Source of the DNA: Carya illinoinensis
Taxonomy: Eukaryota; Streptophyta; Magnoliopsida; Fagales; Juglandaceae
Length of the DNA stretch: 64,000 bases
Direction: 5' to 3'
NCBI RefSeq assembly: GCF_018687715.1
Contig: NC_056760.1
Span: 36,098,001-36,162,000, forward strand
Below, one piece after another: positions 23,741 to 36,800 of this stretch. The notes under the pieces are model-generated. The model saw only the letters and a list, made by a program, of their open reading frames with translations. It did no database searches and had not been told where the DNA came from. Made by a program: the position numbers and the translations under genes. Position 1 is the first letter of the stretch. Every line of letters begins with the position of its first letter.

Positions 23741-25362
23741 GGATTCATTCCCCATGAAATAGGGATGCTAAAAAACCTGACCAATTTATCCCTTACTTCG
23801 AACATGCTCGTCGGTTCCATCCTTACCAGTTTGGACCATTTAACTAATTTGAAATATTTAGGCCTTGGAATAAAATTAATGGATCCATTCCTTCCAAAAT
23901 AGGGATGCTGAAAAATCTAACCTATTTAGATATTCATTCCAACATGCTTGTAGGTCCAATCCTTACCATCTTGAGTCATTTAACTAATTTAAAATATTTA
24001 GACCTTAATCAGAATAAAATCAATGGATCCATTCCCTCTTAATTAGGGATGCTAAAAAATCTAACCGATTTATACCTTACTTCAAACAGTCTCGTCGATC
24101 CAATCCTTCTCATCTGGGATAATTTAACTTATTTAGAATATTTAGACCTTAGTGTAAACTACTGAACTGGAAGCATTCCCTATCACGAGGATAACCTTTA
24201 TTGGGTGAAATATGTTAACCTTAGTCATAACTTTATTAAAGCATTCCCTATCACAAGGATAACCTTTATGGGGTGAAATATGTTAACCTTAGTCATAACT
24301 TTATTAGTGGAGAAATACCCATTGCACTTGGGTGTGTTGTAGTAGCCCGTCTCTCGAGTTTGGATCTTAGCTACAATAATCATACGGGCCATATCCCCCT
24401 TCTCTCATTTATATCAAAGAAATTGACTTGTCACACAATTCTTTGAAGGGCCAAATTCTAGACGGTTTTGATGGGCATCATAAATCCCATACATTAACTA
24501 GCAATAGGGATTTATGCGGTCAGTTCAAGATTTTTCCTTCATGTCCCAAAAGAAAAAGTCAGTCACAACCAAAATAGAAATATTTTCTCTCATCACCACT
24601 TTCCTCGGATTCCTAGTTATTGGGGAATAGGGGGTATTCTCTTGTCTCATTGTATGTTGAAGGAAAATCAATTTGAGTAAAGAGAATCTAAGAATGGGAA
24701 CTTATTCTCGATATGGAATTATGACGAACATATTGCATATGAAGACATTATTGAAGCAACCGAGGATTTTGACATCAGATATGCTAAGCCTTGCATTCCT
24801 GACTCCTCCAATCAGACATTGGTTGTCGGCACTTATGGTTATATTGTTTTAGGTAAATTGTTAATTGGTTATTTCTACCACAACAATGTCATTTAAATTA
24901 TTTAATTAAGAATATTGAATACAATTATTCCATTAGTCATGTATCTAAACATTTTTCAAATTTATTTTTCTTCACTTTTTTTTTCCCCGTCAAATTTACA
25001 ATTTATGAATCATTATCACCAATTAAGCTAAAAGGATATTAAGTTGATAAAACTAAAAAGACATGTAATATTATCTAAAATCCCAATAATCTTAAATTAT
25101 AAATTTAATTAGATATATTTATTCTTCATTTAATATGTTTAGCATAATCGCATATATTATTTAATAATAATACATTTGGAGTGGATAATGAGATTATATA
25201 GGAATAGTTTGCAATTAGAATTAATATAATAATATAGTAACTTCCTAAAATCAAAGTTTCATGATCATGATTTAGAATTCATATAATACTAGTCCTAAAT
25301 CTGAATAATGTGCGAGCTAGTTGAATCATCTAAGATACCAATTAAGAATATCATATATATCT
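23741..25362 (+). pseudogene. LRR receptor-kinase copy 2, exon 1 remnant and 5' part of intron
   Basis: Homologous to 10785-13608 plus the start of the intron. The ATG context fuses directly to a mid-LRR unit (AAAATGG joined to ATGGATTCATTCC), deleting the signal peptide and most LRRs. About five LRR units remain, with stops (for example TCTTAATTAGGG at about 24038) and a local duplication near 24190-24300. The C-cap region lost from copy 1 is still present here (24340-24520). About 435 bp of kinase sequence, from the glycine loop to just before the LLDPDSS block, is deleted at about 24782. The intron donor is still readable. The pseudogene continues at 40966 on the other side of the CACTA element. 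Confidence 0.88.
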
Positions 25363-25377
25363 CACTACAAGAAATAT
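25363..25377 (+). repeat. Left terminal inverted repeat of the CACTA element
   Basis: CACTACAAGAAATAT, directly after the target duplication TCT. Confidence 0.95.
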
Positions 25378-26427
25378 GTTATTTAGCCGCGATTTTCCTC
25401 CCCATGACAACCGCTGGTGGGAAATAGATGGCTTATGCCACAACAAGTCAACAATGAAATGGGTATTGTTTATTGTCACGAGTTATTGTGCGACGACTCA
25501 TAAACCATGCGTATAAGTGGCCTTCAGCGACGACATTTGTGTCGTGTTAAAAGGGTGAGCGGGAATTAAAACTAGAACACAGGCCATTAATCAAAAGCCC
25601 TTCACACGGTCAGTGTAAAGGATTCGGAAACCATATACGAGCCGAGCCCCAACCTGAAATTTTGCCTCACCTTTGACTACTCTCAGACAGACTCGATCAT
25701 CGACGATGGTTTCTGAAACGTCGGCGTCCTTCGACTTCCACTTGCTGGTGACAGTTGCCGCCCATTACCACCTCACTGTCACCAGTTCGCGCCACGAGCC
25801 AGGTAGGGCGTTTATTTCGCTTTTCAATATCGAGCATCTCTCCCTCTCCCACTTGGTAAATCTCTTCCCTATTGCTGCCTCGTAAGACTTTCACGAGATG
25901 TATCTCTGGCGATTGAGCCTGTTTCATTCTCTGGAAATGTTTCCATCTGCTTGTTTAGGTATGAATAGGGGTTTAAAGGGAAGATGATGAATGCTTAAAC
26001 ACAAAATTAGATATCCTGTCTTGGAGGTAGATCTAGCGCATGCTAGGAACTTTATTATACAAGTCTAATTTCAGGATTATTTAATTAGGTAAATATCCTG
26101 GTTATTCCTTGGTTATGCACTCCATGTAAACACCTGCTGCCGATTGCCATCTTTAGTTCTTCACCCTGCGAAGGCTAGTTTTTCTGGAAATTACCATAAA
26201 TTGCGTGATACAGGAATATTTATGAGCTTCATTAATTAGGAAATCAAATAAGTTTCAGGGGGCTAGCATCATGTATAGATATAGAGATTTCCCTGAGCAC
26301 TTGAGACTGATGCAAGTCCAGGATGATCAATAGGATTTCTCCTGGTGTTTTTCATTAGATCTGTAGTATGTTGATCCAAATTCACCTACACGTTTAGCAT
26401 ACATTGAGGCTCATGAAGTACTTACTT

Positions 26428-26430
<3 letters not shown>

Positions 26431-26475
<45 letters not shown>
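26431..26475. repeat. (TA)n microsatellite
   Basis: Continuous TA dinucleotides inside the CACTA 5' region. Confidence 0.95.
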
Positions 26476-26478
<3 letters not shown>

Positions 26479-27424
26479 TAGCTATTAGTATGTAATAAAT
26501 GTACCAAGATTTTGCCATGTCAAGGAGTACTGGCATGAGTTTTTGTAAATTGGGTGCTGCATAACATCTCAGGATTCCACCAATGTGGAATTCATGGCCA
26601 AGAAAACATGTGGCCATTTCAATACAATGTCGACTGAGATAACTTGTACAGACTTGAATCATAAAGCATGATTGCCAAGATTTGGTCCATGAACAATTTT
26701 CCATTTTCTGTTTTAAATGTGAAATGTTGAAGGAGATTGTGGCTTATCTGGCTTTTTCTTATGAGTGAGAAGGCCAGCAGAAATTCCTCCTCTTTTTGCC
26801 CTGTTTGTAACTCAAATTTAACATGTTGTTATAATGCTCCTGCCTTGTGTTCACCCAACCTATATATTTAATTAACAAGTCCTTTGTCAATCTCATAAAA
26901 TTTTGTGGTCCTATGAATTTAATGACTTGTCACTTACCTAGTACTAATTACCAGCAGTGGGAGAGGGAGAAGCTTATACTGTGCTGTCAGCAAGCTGAAC
27001 ATGTGATCTAATGTTTATCTTGTGGGAGGCACATAATCCTATATAAATTTATGTGTTACAAAACATCATCTTAAATGATTTGCTGAGACCACAAAAGTGT
27101 TTAATTTATGATTTTAGTTGAAAGCTGCTTGTGTAAATTATGGAAGTATAAAGTGTGATGAAACATAACACTTTCATGCTGTGGGAGGGTTATTATTAAT
27201 GCTGTAACATTTCAGCATGCACTTCTTTCCAATAGCCCCTTCTTCAATTGTGACATAGCTATGAATCTTGCCCTGTTTTGCATATGAGAAGCCCCTCTTG
27301 GCACTAACTAAATCATGTGGAAGCTGAATGACCAGATGGTTATCCCTGCTGTGCTTCCTGATCTCTGATGCTCTTTACCTCTACTGTCATAATGTAGAGT
27401 ACCCAATATATATGCCTTATCTTG

Positions 27425-27546
<122 letters not shown>

Positions 27547-28034
27547 AGCCAGAAATAAACTGTTGGGGAATTTGAGTGTCTGTAATGTACCGGTTATGTT
27601 GTATTCTAAAGGTTCTTCCAAAAAGATATGTGTACATTCTGGTTTAATGAGTGTATTAGTCCATGTAAGCAGTTCTCAATTCATTCATAATTGGCCTCAA
27701 TTCATTCATAATTGGCCTTTATTTAGATTTGCAATAGTTATATATATTTGTACATGAAAATGTTTAGAATATGTTGTCTGTAGGGCATGAAATGTTCTTT
27801 TAATGTCCCTTTATCAATTGTTTAACTTTCCACTGTCCACGAAGAGAAAGAAACTTCCTATCTCTACCAGTGACCACAAACATGATTGGACTCATCATCC
27901 AATTTAAGGATATCACTTAAAACTGTATTTACACAATGAGTTTTTATATCTAACTCATTGCATCGCAGGCAGCTGACAGTAGTGTTACCTTTAATGCTTA
28001 CTTATAATTTTTTACAATACCACATGATATAACC

Positions 28035-28074
28035 TGTCAAAATCCCTCACTACTCATTGTGAGGGATTTTGGCA
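28035..28074. repeat. Short hairpin, 16-bp arms
   Basis: TGTCAAAATCCCTCAC and GTGAGGGATTTTGGCA flank an 8-base loop with one mismatch. Function unknown; it may be a tiny foldback or an RNA hairpin. Confidence 0.6.
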
Positions 28075-29918
28075 ATTTTTTGTGATAAGTAGAACCTGTC
28101 TTCCCTGAGCCCATCCACTCATATATTCCATGGTTTGTCAATTCATTTGTGCCCTTCTTGTGATTTGGCCAGGGTGTTGCTGTTACCATAAAAACTTCTC
28201 AGATTAACCACAAAGGTGAGCATCTTCAATTAGTTAGTGCTTGGCTGATTGGATCTTAAACCTTGTATTGAGCTGTTTCCTATGCCATATATGCACTCTG
28301 TTCTGTTTGAATATTAATTTTTGACTACTATGTTGCAATTCATAATTATGTTAGTATATTGTTTATCATCCCATTTGCAAATATTGATACTTTCAGCTAT
28401 AAAGTATAGTGTTTATCTGTGACCAGTGGAAATGATCAAATGCACCAAATTGTTATTGAGTTTGAAATATCTTGTCGACATGGTTATATAGCTGGGCCAC
28501 GTGGGTAGAAAACTGATGCAATATACATGAGGAATGTTTACAGAATTTCACATTGGAATGAATATACTTGGAAAGTGTTTCATCATAAAGCCTATCACTT
28601 CCCAAGCATATTCAGTCCCGAAAATTGGCTAAGTAGGACTAGGAGAACATGCCCTCTTTAAGCTGACCATAGTGTAATCATGCACTTGTTGTATTGCCTA
28701 GTTACAAAAAATTGGGTTTCATAATTTTTTTGCTGAACAAGTATAAGAGTAAAAATGCTCTGTTATTTATACGTTATATAATACTTTATATAAAGTATAG
28801 CTTCTCATATATGCAATGAGAAGCAATTTGCCTAGCCCATCTCCATAGACTTTAACCCTGGTTCTCAAAGCGCACTTCATACCCGCTTGGGAATTGTCAT
28901 CGCACAAGGGCTGTATTATTACCACGTATAATTTTAAGATCTCCCGAAACACAAACATCTTTGTCTCCTTTCAAATAGGCAGTTTCTTAAGAACTGCCTA
29001 TTTCTGTGTGGATAAGATTTAAGGGCCATGATCAACAATTACAGTATATTTCAAAACTGAGTCTTAATTCTCTTAATGTGATTCCATACTATATAGTTGT
29101 TCATAGATGTAACTTTCCTTTTTTGCTATTTGTCATACATATTCATACATATGTATATAGAAATATACATATGTATGTATATATATATACATGTGGTGTT
29201 CGGGAATTACTAGGAAAGCATCTAGGACCTTAATGTATTCATTTACATATGGTCTTTATAAATCATTACAGCAAACATGTATTGACCACGTCAATACATG
29301 GATGCCTTTGACAGTTATCACTCCATACAATGCTCACGAACAATCCTAGCACCCATTTTGCAAATTAAGCTCTTCCTTACTGTTCCAATCTATCTTCAAC
29401 TACTTTCACGATAAACTAAAATACACTCAATTCATTATGTCCTTTGTGTAACAAGATTGTCCACATACCTGATTTTAACTTGTACAATTCCTATGAACTC
29501 AACCAGATGGACAAGGCTTGGATGCATATTGAAGATAGATTGCGTTCCAATGAATATGCTGAAGGCGTTAAACACTTCTTAGATGTGGCGAAGGCCCATG
29601 CACCTAGTAGAGACTGCATTAGGTGTCCATGTAGGAGATGCCGAAATCGTACTTTCCATTAGGGGTGGGCAGCGGGGGCCCGCCCCCCGCTACCCCGCCC
29701 CCGTCCGCCCTGCCTCCGCATGGGCGGATGGGGTACCCCGCACCGCACATGCCGGGGCGGGGGACCCCGCCCCGCATGAAAAACACTAAGCGGGGGCGGG
29801 GGGCGGGCAGGGCTCAACCCCGCCCCGCATTTTATATTTATATTTTTATAAATATATATATTTTATATTTATAAATATATATTTTTATTTTTCAAATTGT
29901 ATATATATAATATATTAC

Positions 29919-30127
29919 AATTTGTTAAACTTGTTCACAAGAATCACAAGAGAGTGAGACTTGTTCATCACAAGCTTGCATATTAAGTCCCACATTGCTC
30001 AAGTAAGACTCTTGTATGGCCTTAGAGTTCTATATAAATGAGGCCTAGGGTGCCCATGGCATATGCAAGCTTGTAATGAACAAGTCTCACTCTCTTGTGA
30101 TTCTTGTGAACAAGTTTAACAAATTTA
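29919..30127. repeat. Foldback inside the hAT-like element
   Basis: Arms of about 65 bp (29919-29985 and 30061-30127, from AATTTGTTAAACTTG to its near-perfect complement) surround a loop of about 75 bp. The related element at 18972-19609 lacks this unit, so it is probably a secondary insertion. The loop carries snRNA-type promoter motifs. Confidence 0.8.
29987..30038 (+). promoter_or_regulatory. Plant snRNA-type promoter pair (USE and TATA)
   Basis: GTCCCACATTG at 29987-29997 matches the plant U-snRNA upstream sequence element RTCCCACATCG with one change, and TATATAAAT begins at 30031. The 33-bp gap is that of RNA-polymerase-II type plant snRNA genes (family knowledge). No snRNA body follows; the sequence runs straight into the foldback's second arm. 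Similar pairs also occur in small LTR (TRIM) elements. Confidence 0.5.
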
Positions 30128-33100
30128 AAAATTAGTAACATAATTTTTATATTATTAGTTTTTAAATTATTATTATATATATAAATTTTAATTTAAGATT
30201 TAATTATATAATAATTTGGGTCTAAAAATAATATTTTTAGACACAAAAAAATTTTTTAAGCCCATTGAAATATGGGATTCTTGAAGTGGGCGGGGGGCGG
30301 GGCGGATGGGGTGTTCGCCCCGCCCCCCCGGCACCGGAGCGGGGGGCCCCGCCCCTGCCTCACGGGGGCGGGGGGCGGATGAAAAATTGATCCCCCGCAT
30401 CATGCGGGGGCGGGGTGCGGGGAAGGGGTGCACCCGCCCCGCATGATGCGGGTAGCACCCCTACTTTCCATCCCTTGGAGTGGTCCAGGATCACTTGTTC
30501 ATCATAGGAATTGATACATCTTATACGGCATGGATATTCCATGGCGAGGAGAAATTGTTGCCTGAATTTTCCACAGATTCTGAGGAAGAAGTTCCTCATG
30601 CCTATAACTACAATGACTACATTGATGATGTAGACGAGATGTTAGATGACATCCGTGTGGGATCCTTTAAGGATAATTCCTATGGAACAGAATTGAATTT
30701 AGATGAAGGGCCTTCACAACACACCGCTCATGATCTGCTACATACTACCTTCGAAGAGTTGCTAGAGAATGCAAGAAAGCCACTTTATCCAAACTGCACA
30801 AACTTCTCACAGCTATCATTCATAGTCAAGTTGCTTCACATAAAGACAGTTGGTGGTTGGACTGTGAAGTCTTTTGACATGGTTATAAAGCTCTTGCAAG
30901 CAGCATTTCCTCATGCACTGTTTCCTGCCTCATTCCACGAGGCTCGCCGCTTACAACAGGGTTTGGGATTTGGTTACAAAAAAATACATGTATGCCCAAA
31001 TGATTGTGCCTTGTTTTGGAAGGAGCATGCTGATAAAGATGAGTGCCCTAAATGCAATGCATCTAGGTGGGCCTCAATCCCTCATCTCCAACAAAGGATA
31101 CCCCAAAAAGTCCTCCGATATTTTCCTTTGAAGCCGCGGTTGCAAAGGCTGTTTATATCAAAGAAGACTGCACAGTCAATGAGATGGCATGTTGAAGAGC
31201 GTGTTGATGATCCCAATTTAATGAGACATCCAGCAGATTCCAGTGTATGGAAAGACTTCGATAACAAACATGCTGGGTTTGCCCAGGATCCTCGTAATGT
31301 CAGACTTGGTCTAGCCAGTGATGGGTTCAACCCATTCAATAATCTTAGCAAACCGTACAGCATTTGGCCAGTGCTACTTGTGCCTTACAACTTGCCCCCT
31401 TGGTTATGCATGAAAGATCCATACGTGATGATGTCATTATTAATCCGTGGCCCAAAGGCTCCGAGAAATGATATAGACGTGTTCTTGCGTCCCCTAATAG
31501 ATGAGTTGACAGATTTGTGGGTGGAGGGAATTCATACATATGACGCATACAAACGAGAATCGTTTCAGTTGAGGGCAGCCTTACTTTGGACCATTAATGA
31601 CTTTCCTGCATACGCTAACCTTTCTGGTTGGAGCACGAAGGGTAAGTTGGCATGCCCTTCGTGTAACACTGAGACAGATTCATTGTGGCTTGTGCATGGT
31701 CGAAAACATTGTTATATGACCCATCGTCGTTGGTTGGCCCAAGATCACAGTTGGAGGAGGAAAAAGTCAGCTTTTAATGGTAAGGAGGAACATCGTCTCC
31801 AACTGAGAATGGTGGAGGGACAAGCTTTAATGGAGCAATTACATGAGGTCTCAAATGTGCAGTTTGGTAAATCAACAAGGAAGAGAAAACGTAAGCCCAA
31901 TGAACTAAATTGGACAAAAAAGAGAATCTTCTTTGAACTTCCGTACTGGTTAGACTTGGGATTGCGACATAACTTAGACGTCATGCATATTGAGAAAAAT
32001 ATTTGTGAGAATGTGATGGGAACCTTGATGAATATTGAAGGAAAAAGTAAGGACACCGCTGCTGCGCGTATGGATTTGGAAGATCTTGGACTAAGGAAAG
32101 AATTACATCTTAGACATGATGGTACGCAAACTTCTATGAGCCTTGCTTGTTATATGTTAAACGTAAATGAGCGAAGGAGTTTTTGTGCACGATTGGCGGA
32201 AGTTAAATTTCCTGATGGCTTTGCCTCTAATATTGCCCGGTGTGTCAACATTACTGATGGAAAAATAATGGGAATGAAGAGCCATGATTGTCACATCTTC
32301 ATGCAATATTTGTTGCCGGTTGTTATTGGTGGGTACCTACGACCGGATGTGCGTCGATGTTTAATTGAGTTGTGTTTGTTTTTCAAAGAATTATGTTCTC
32401 GAACACTAGACATAACAATGTTGAAACGGCTTCAAGCTAATATCCCCATCATTCTTTGCAAACTGGAAATGATATTTCCACCAGCATTTTTCGATATCAT
32501 GGTTCATCTTGCTATTCATCTGCCAGATGAGGCTTTGCTAGCAGGCCCTGTCCAATACAGGTGGATGTACCCATTCGAGAGGTATATGGGTAAGTTCAAA
32601 AGGTATGTCCACAATAGAGCCCGTCCAGAAGGCTCAATTGCAGAGGCATATTTACATGTCGAGTGCTTGACTTTTTGCTCTATGTACCTTAATGATATCG
32701 AGACTAGACATAATCGAGAGGAACGTAACACGGACACAGTTGGGCCGAGCTCCAAAAATTTGAATATATCGGTTTTCATCCAAAAGGTGCGCCCACTAGG
32801 GGCAGCAAGAATGGCATATTTGCCCGACTCTCTGTTGGGCAAGGCCACGTGGTACGTCCTTAATAATTGTCCAGAGATCGAGGACTATTTAGAGTAAGTC
32901 CAATTCAGCCAATAATATTTTCTGAATTTTGTCAGTGGAACATCTTTTAAATATTGATATATATTTAAATTTATAGGGATCACCGTAACAAGATGAAAGA
33001 AGAGGACCCAACTAATTTCGAGCGTAGGCACCAAATTGAATTTCCAACGTGGTTTTGAGCACGCGTAAGATTTCTTTATTTCATATGCAAGAATATCCCT

Positions 33101-33885
33101 GTATCGTAACTTAGCCTTTTCATAATATTGTTATTGATAAAATCAAATATCCATGCTAGATTGCCGAGTTGCACTCAATGACTCCCCCCGCTGTGAGCGA
33201 TGACATATTTGCATTGAGTTGTGGTCCAGATCCACGTGTCGCATCATATTCTAGATGTATAATGAATGGAATTCGGTTTCACACCAAGCAGCTCGAAGGG
33301 CGTCGTCGCACCCAAAACAGTGGGGTTGTTGTTCATGGCGAACATCAAGGTTTGCCTGTTGACTTTTACGATGTTTTGCAAGACATCATAGAATTACGCT
33401 ATATGGGTTGGCGTAAGTGTTTCATTTTTAAATGTGATTGGTGGGACATTGGCGATACAAGAAGGGGCATACATGTTGGGGAGCACTTCACGAGTGTTAA
33501 TACCAACCGGCAATGGTATAAAGATGAGCCATTCGCCCTGGCTTGCCAAACGTTGCAAGTATTTTACATCAAGGACCCGAATTGGGGGGGAAGTTGGCAT
33601 GCGGTACACAAGATAACCAATAGGAATGTTTACAATATTCGCCACAATACCTCGGACTTGCATGATGATGCTAATGATGATGATGATGAGTCTGACACTG
33701 TTGACTCCGAAGATGAGAGTGACACTGAGGAACGGGAGTACGGCCTGGTTAATGAAACTAGCCCGGAGAGCCTCAATCCACTGACCCAAGGAGATGAAGA
33801 CCAATTGCCGGTTGATCCGTCAACCCGGTCACCTAAAGAGTTGTCTAGAGAACTCAATGACGCTGATGATTGTATTGATGAGTGA

Positions 33886-36800
33886 AGCTATAGACGTGTT
33901 TGTAGAAGGAGAACACAGAATATTGGTGAAAGACTTGGTACATATTGAAAACCTCAATAACACTATTATTGTATTTTCCAAAGCTATAACAATTTGTAGG
34001 GGGGGAACTATTGATGTAAGTATCTACAAGGCTAACCCAGATCATTGTTGTTTTTTTTCTACAAGGCTATTCCATGGTTATAAAATAAGTCAAGAATTCC
34101 CCCCCCCAACCCAAACAACAACATACATGAAAATGAGGACAAGTGGATTGTCTAGATTTAATGGGAATTGTTATTCTATTTAAGAGCTTGGGACTTGGTA
34201 CCATCATCATGAGGGATGATGGTACCAAATGTTTGTATTTATATTGGTGCCTGACCAGGTTTAATTTACTCCATATGCAGACAACGTGTGAGGTTTGTCA
34301 AAGAAGGGAAAGCGAAAACACCTTCATGGAAGATAGATGAAACAGTGGTATATAAATAGTATGCCTTCTTTACTTTCACTTGCAATGAGGTTTTCATAGT
34401 GTGGTTAGTGTATTGAATCGTCTATTACATTTTCTGCACTAAGCTTGTTAGTCTGCCGCATGTAAATTGGAATTATTTTAACATGCCTATGAACTGGTTG
34501 GTACTAGTTGAAATGAATGATGCTTCAGTTTGCCAGTTTCATACATCTAATTATGTGAGCTTATTTAGAATTTTGGTGGTCACCATACATAATTAAGTAA
34601 TGGAACACAAGGTACTAGTTGAAATATTCAAGGTACTAAGATGGTGCATAGAAGGTGTAATGTTCACAGAGAAAAACTAAAATCAAAGCAGCAGAATAAT
34701 AATTGAATTAGTCACACTGATATAATTATTATTATTTAGTATGTCCAGGTTTTTCAAACATGTATTTCCTAATAGAAGAAATGGATGACACCAATATAGC
34801 TAGCAGTATCCATAAAATGATGTGGTACACGCATGCAAATGGGTTGATCTTCATAAGCAGTCACTCAAACTTATAAACTGCACTAAGTTCGTTTTTCACT
34901 GTTCTTGATGCTATCCACTGCTGATAAGGGTGCAGTTAGTCCGTGAAAGCAATGAAGTATTTGTGATTTCTTACGCAATTTAAATGGCATAGTGGTATAT
35001 AAATATTACACAGATCATATTAATAGTGTAATGCATTGACCTGGAGATGAGTTGATTTAAGTCACATATCAATCCTCAAAATTGATATGTGAATGAGCTA
35101 CTTTCAGTTTAATTTATTAAATTGCACCTAAAATGAATTTTCAGACCTAGTTGTCAAATTCAACTAGATGCTCTGCAGAATACATTGGGATCATGCAGCA
35201 ATAACATGGGTTGGGGAATTCCATGGTTATACAGGAAGCCTTGTACCGGTTATTTATTGCATTGTGACATGGCCCATTTTTGTTGCATGCATATTGCTGC
35301 ATGCAAACAAAAATATTCAGCCCAATGCCTCTGTACGTAAGAAAGACTCAGACTAGACAAAATTGGGAGTTTGCCAATTCTAATATAGGTTCTATAGTAT
35401 ATCCATCAAAGACACATTAATGGATAAATTTAATATTACCAATTGGACACTTAACAGAGGAAACTGGTAGCTGATGGCATTTTCCTGGGATTGAATAGTC
35501 ACAAGGTGGTCAAACCTGGCATATATTTGGCAGCCTTGCAGAAAGGTTGTACATTATATGGTATATGTAATTGTCACCATCCAGGTCTCTTGTAAGCCAC
35601 AGATCGGGAATTTTCCAGTATTGCCAACTCAATGAAACCAAGAATGTTTCATTCAGTTAAAATATGGAAATGTAAAGGTAAAGGTCCAAATTGATAAGTG
35701 GAAGTGTGATGGACATTTTCCACCTTTATCACCAAGATCACAGTTGATAAAAATACAAGATGAAAGGGGAATAAGGTAAAGGAAAGCATAAAGCAGTTTT
35801 GAAAGAATTGGTTTAGGCATAGTGGATAGAGCACCCCAAAATGGGCGTGAACTGGACAGAAATAAATTTTGGCCTAAACCAATGCAAACTTCCTATTGGT
35901 TCAATGACTATAATGAAGCTGGTTGCACAATCTTGTAATGGAATATTCCTGTAATTCCATGGTATACAAAAGGCAAGAAAATGCAATTTATATTATACAG
36001 AGTCAATAATTCAACCCAACTAAACCACTCATTATATACAATGCAAAAAAAATTATAAACATAAAAACAGGACGTGAATTATTACAGCAAGTTACAAATG
36101 ATATTCTATTATACAGCAAAAATGCAATTTGATAGTGTTTAATGTCCCTAAAGACCAGAGGAATCATATTTTCACACCGACACAACGTGTAAGCCTATGA
36201 CTTTGTGAAGCATTTCATTTCAGGATCCCTATGGGTATAGTTTATATACAGATAAATTTGTATATAATGAGATTTATTAAGGCAATGCACAAGTGGGGTT
36301 CAGTTCAGGCACTGAATAACGTAACCCAATTAAGGTGTTAAATGCCTGACTATTTTAACATGTCAGGAGAGAAAGCTATCCAAAAAGGACAAGCCTGGCC
36401 AAGTAAGCCATTGGGTCCCACAAAAGTAATAAAAACTAACATGTTCTGCTAAAGAATTGTATTGTTCCCGGATTGTATATCATCTTCATGCCAACAAACG
36501 CTTATTGTCAACATGTTACTGATTTACAATTCTGTCCAGAATATTAGAACACAAAGAAAAGTAATGTGACAAGGTCCACGAAGATGTGGTAAATGATCTG
36601 ATATAGGGGTATTTATAAATGAAGTTGCATATAGCATGTTCTCAGGCAGGCCTAAATCCATACATGTGTAGCATACATTGACAGATCTAGTAATGCAAAG
36701 GATATATATACTGGAACAAGAGACTTTAATTTCAGGATGTTTATTGCTGGGCAGCCCATTTAATTTGCACATTAAAAGCCTGATATCTGGGAAATACAAG

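Larger units (their letters stand above)
29660..30463. mobile_element. GC-rich hAT-like non-autonomous element, 804 bp, in tnp2 exon 1
   Basis: Perfect termini TAGGGGTG...CACCCCTA and a perfect 8-bp target duplication CTTTCCAT (29652-29659 and 30464-30471), the hAT hallmark. The outer 150-180 bp are extremely G/C-rich on each side and the middle is AT-rich. No transposase. It is related in inverted orientation to 18972-19609, and differs by an internal foldback insertion (29919-30127). Confidence 0.9.
29507..33885 (+). pseudogene. tnp2: CACTA tnp2-like transposase, split and mutated
   Basis: The catalytic transposase of the CACTA element. Exon 1 (29507-29659) encodes the N-terminal Transpos_assoc domain (MDKAWM, then the IRCPCRRCRNRTF zinc-like motif). 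After the hAT-like insertion it continues at 30472-32893 with the tnp2 domain: CPKC, LGLASDGFNPF, NDFPAYANLSGW, LDVMHIEKN, then a DUF4218-like block ending near 32690. Two further exons (32977-33064 and 33160-33885) give a DUF4216 block (ELRYMG, FKCDWWD, DEPFALACQ, VFYIKDPNW) and an acidic tail. Introns are GT-AG and phase-consistent. Lesions: the 804-bp insertion at 29660; an apparent one-base loss at about 30478 (HPLE continuing to VVQDHLF is out of frame); an in-frame TGA at 33056-33058. Identity is certain at family level. Confidence 0.92.
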
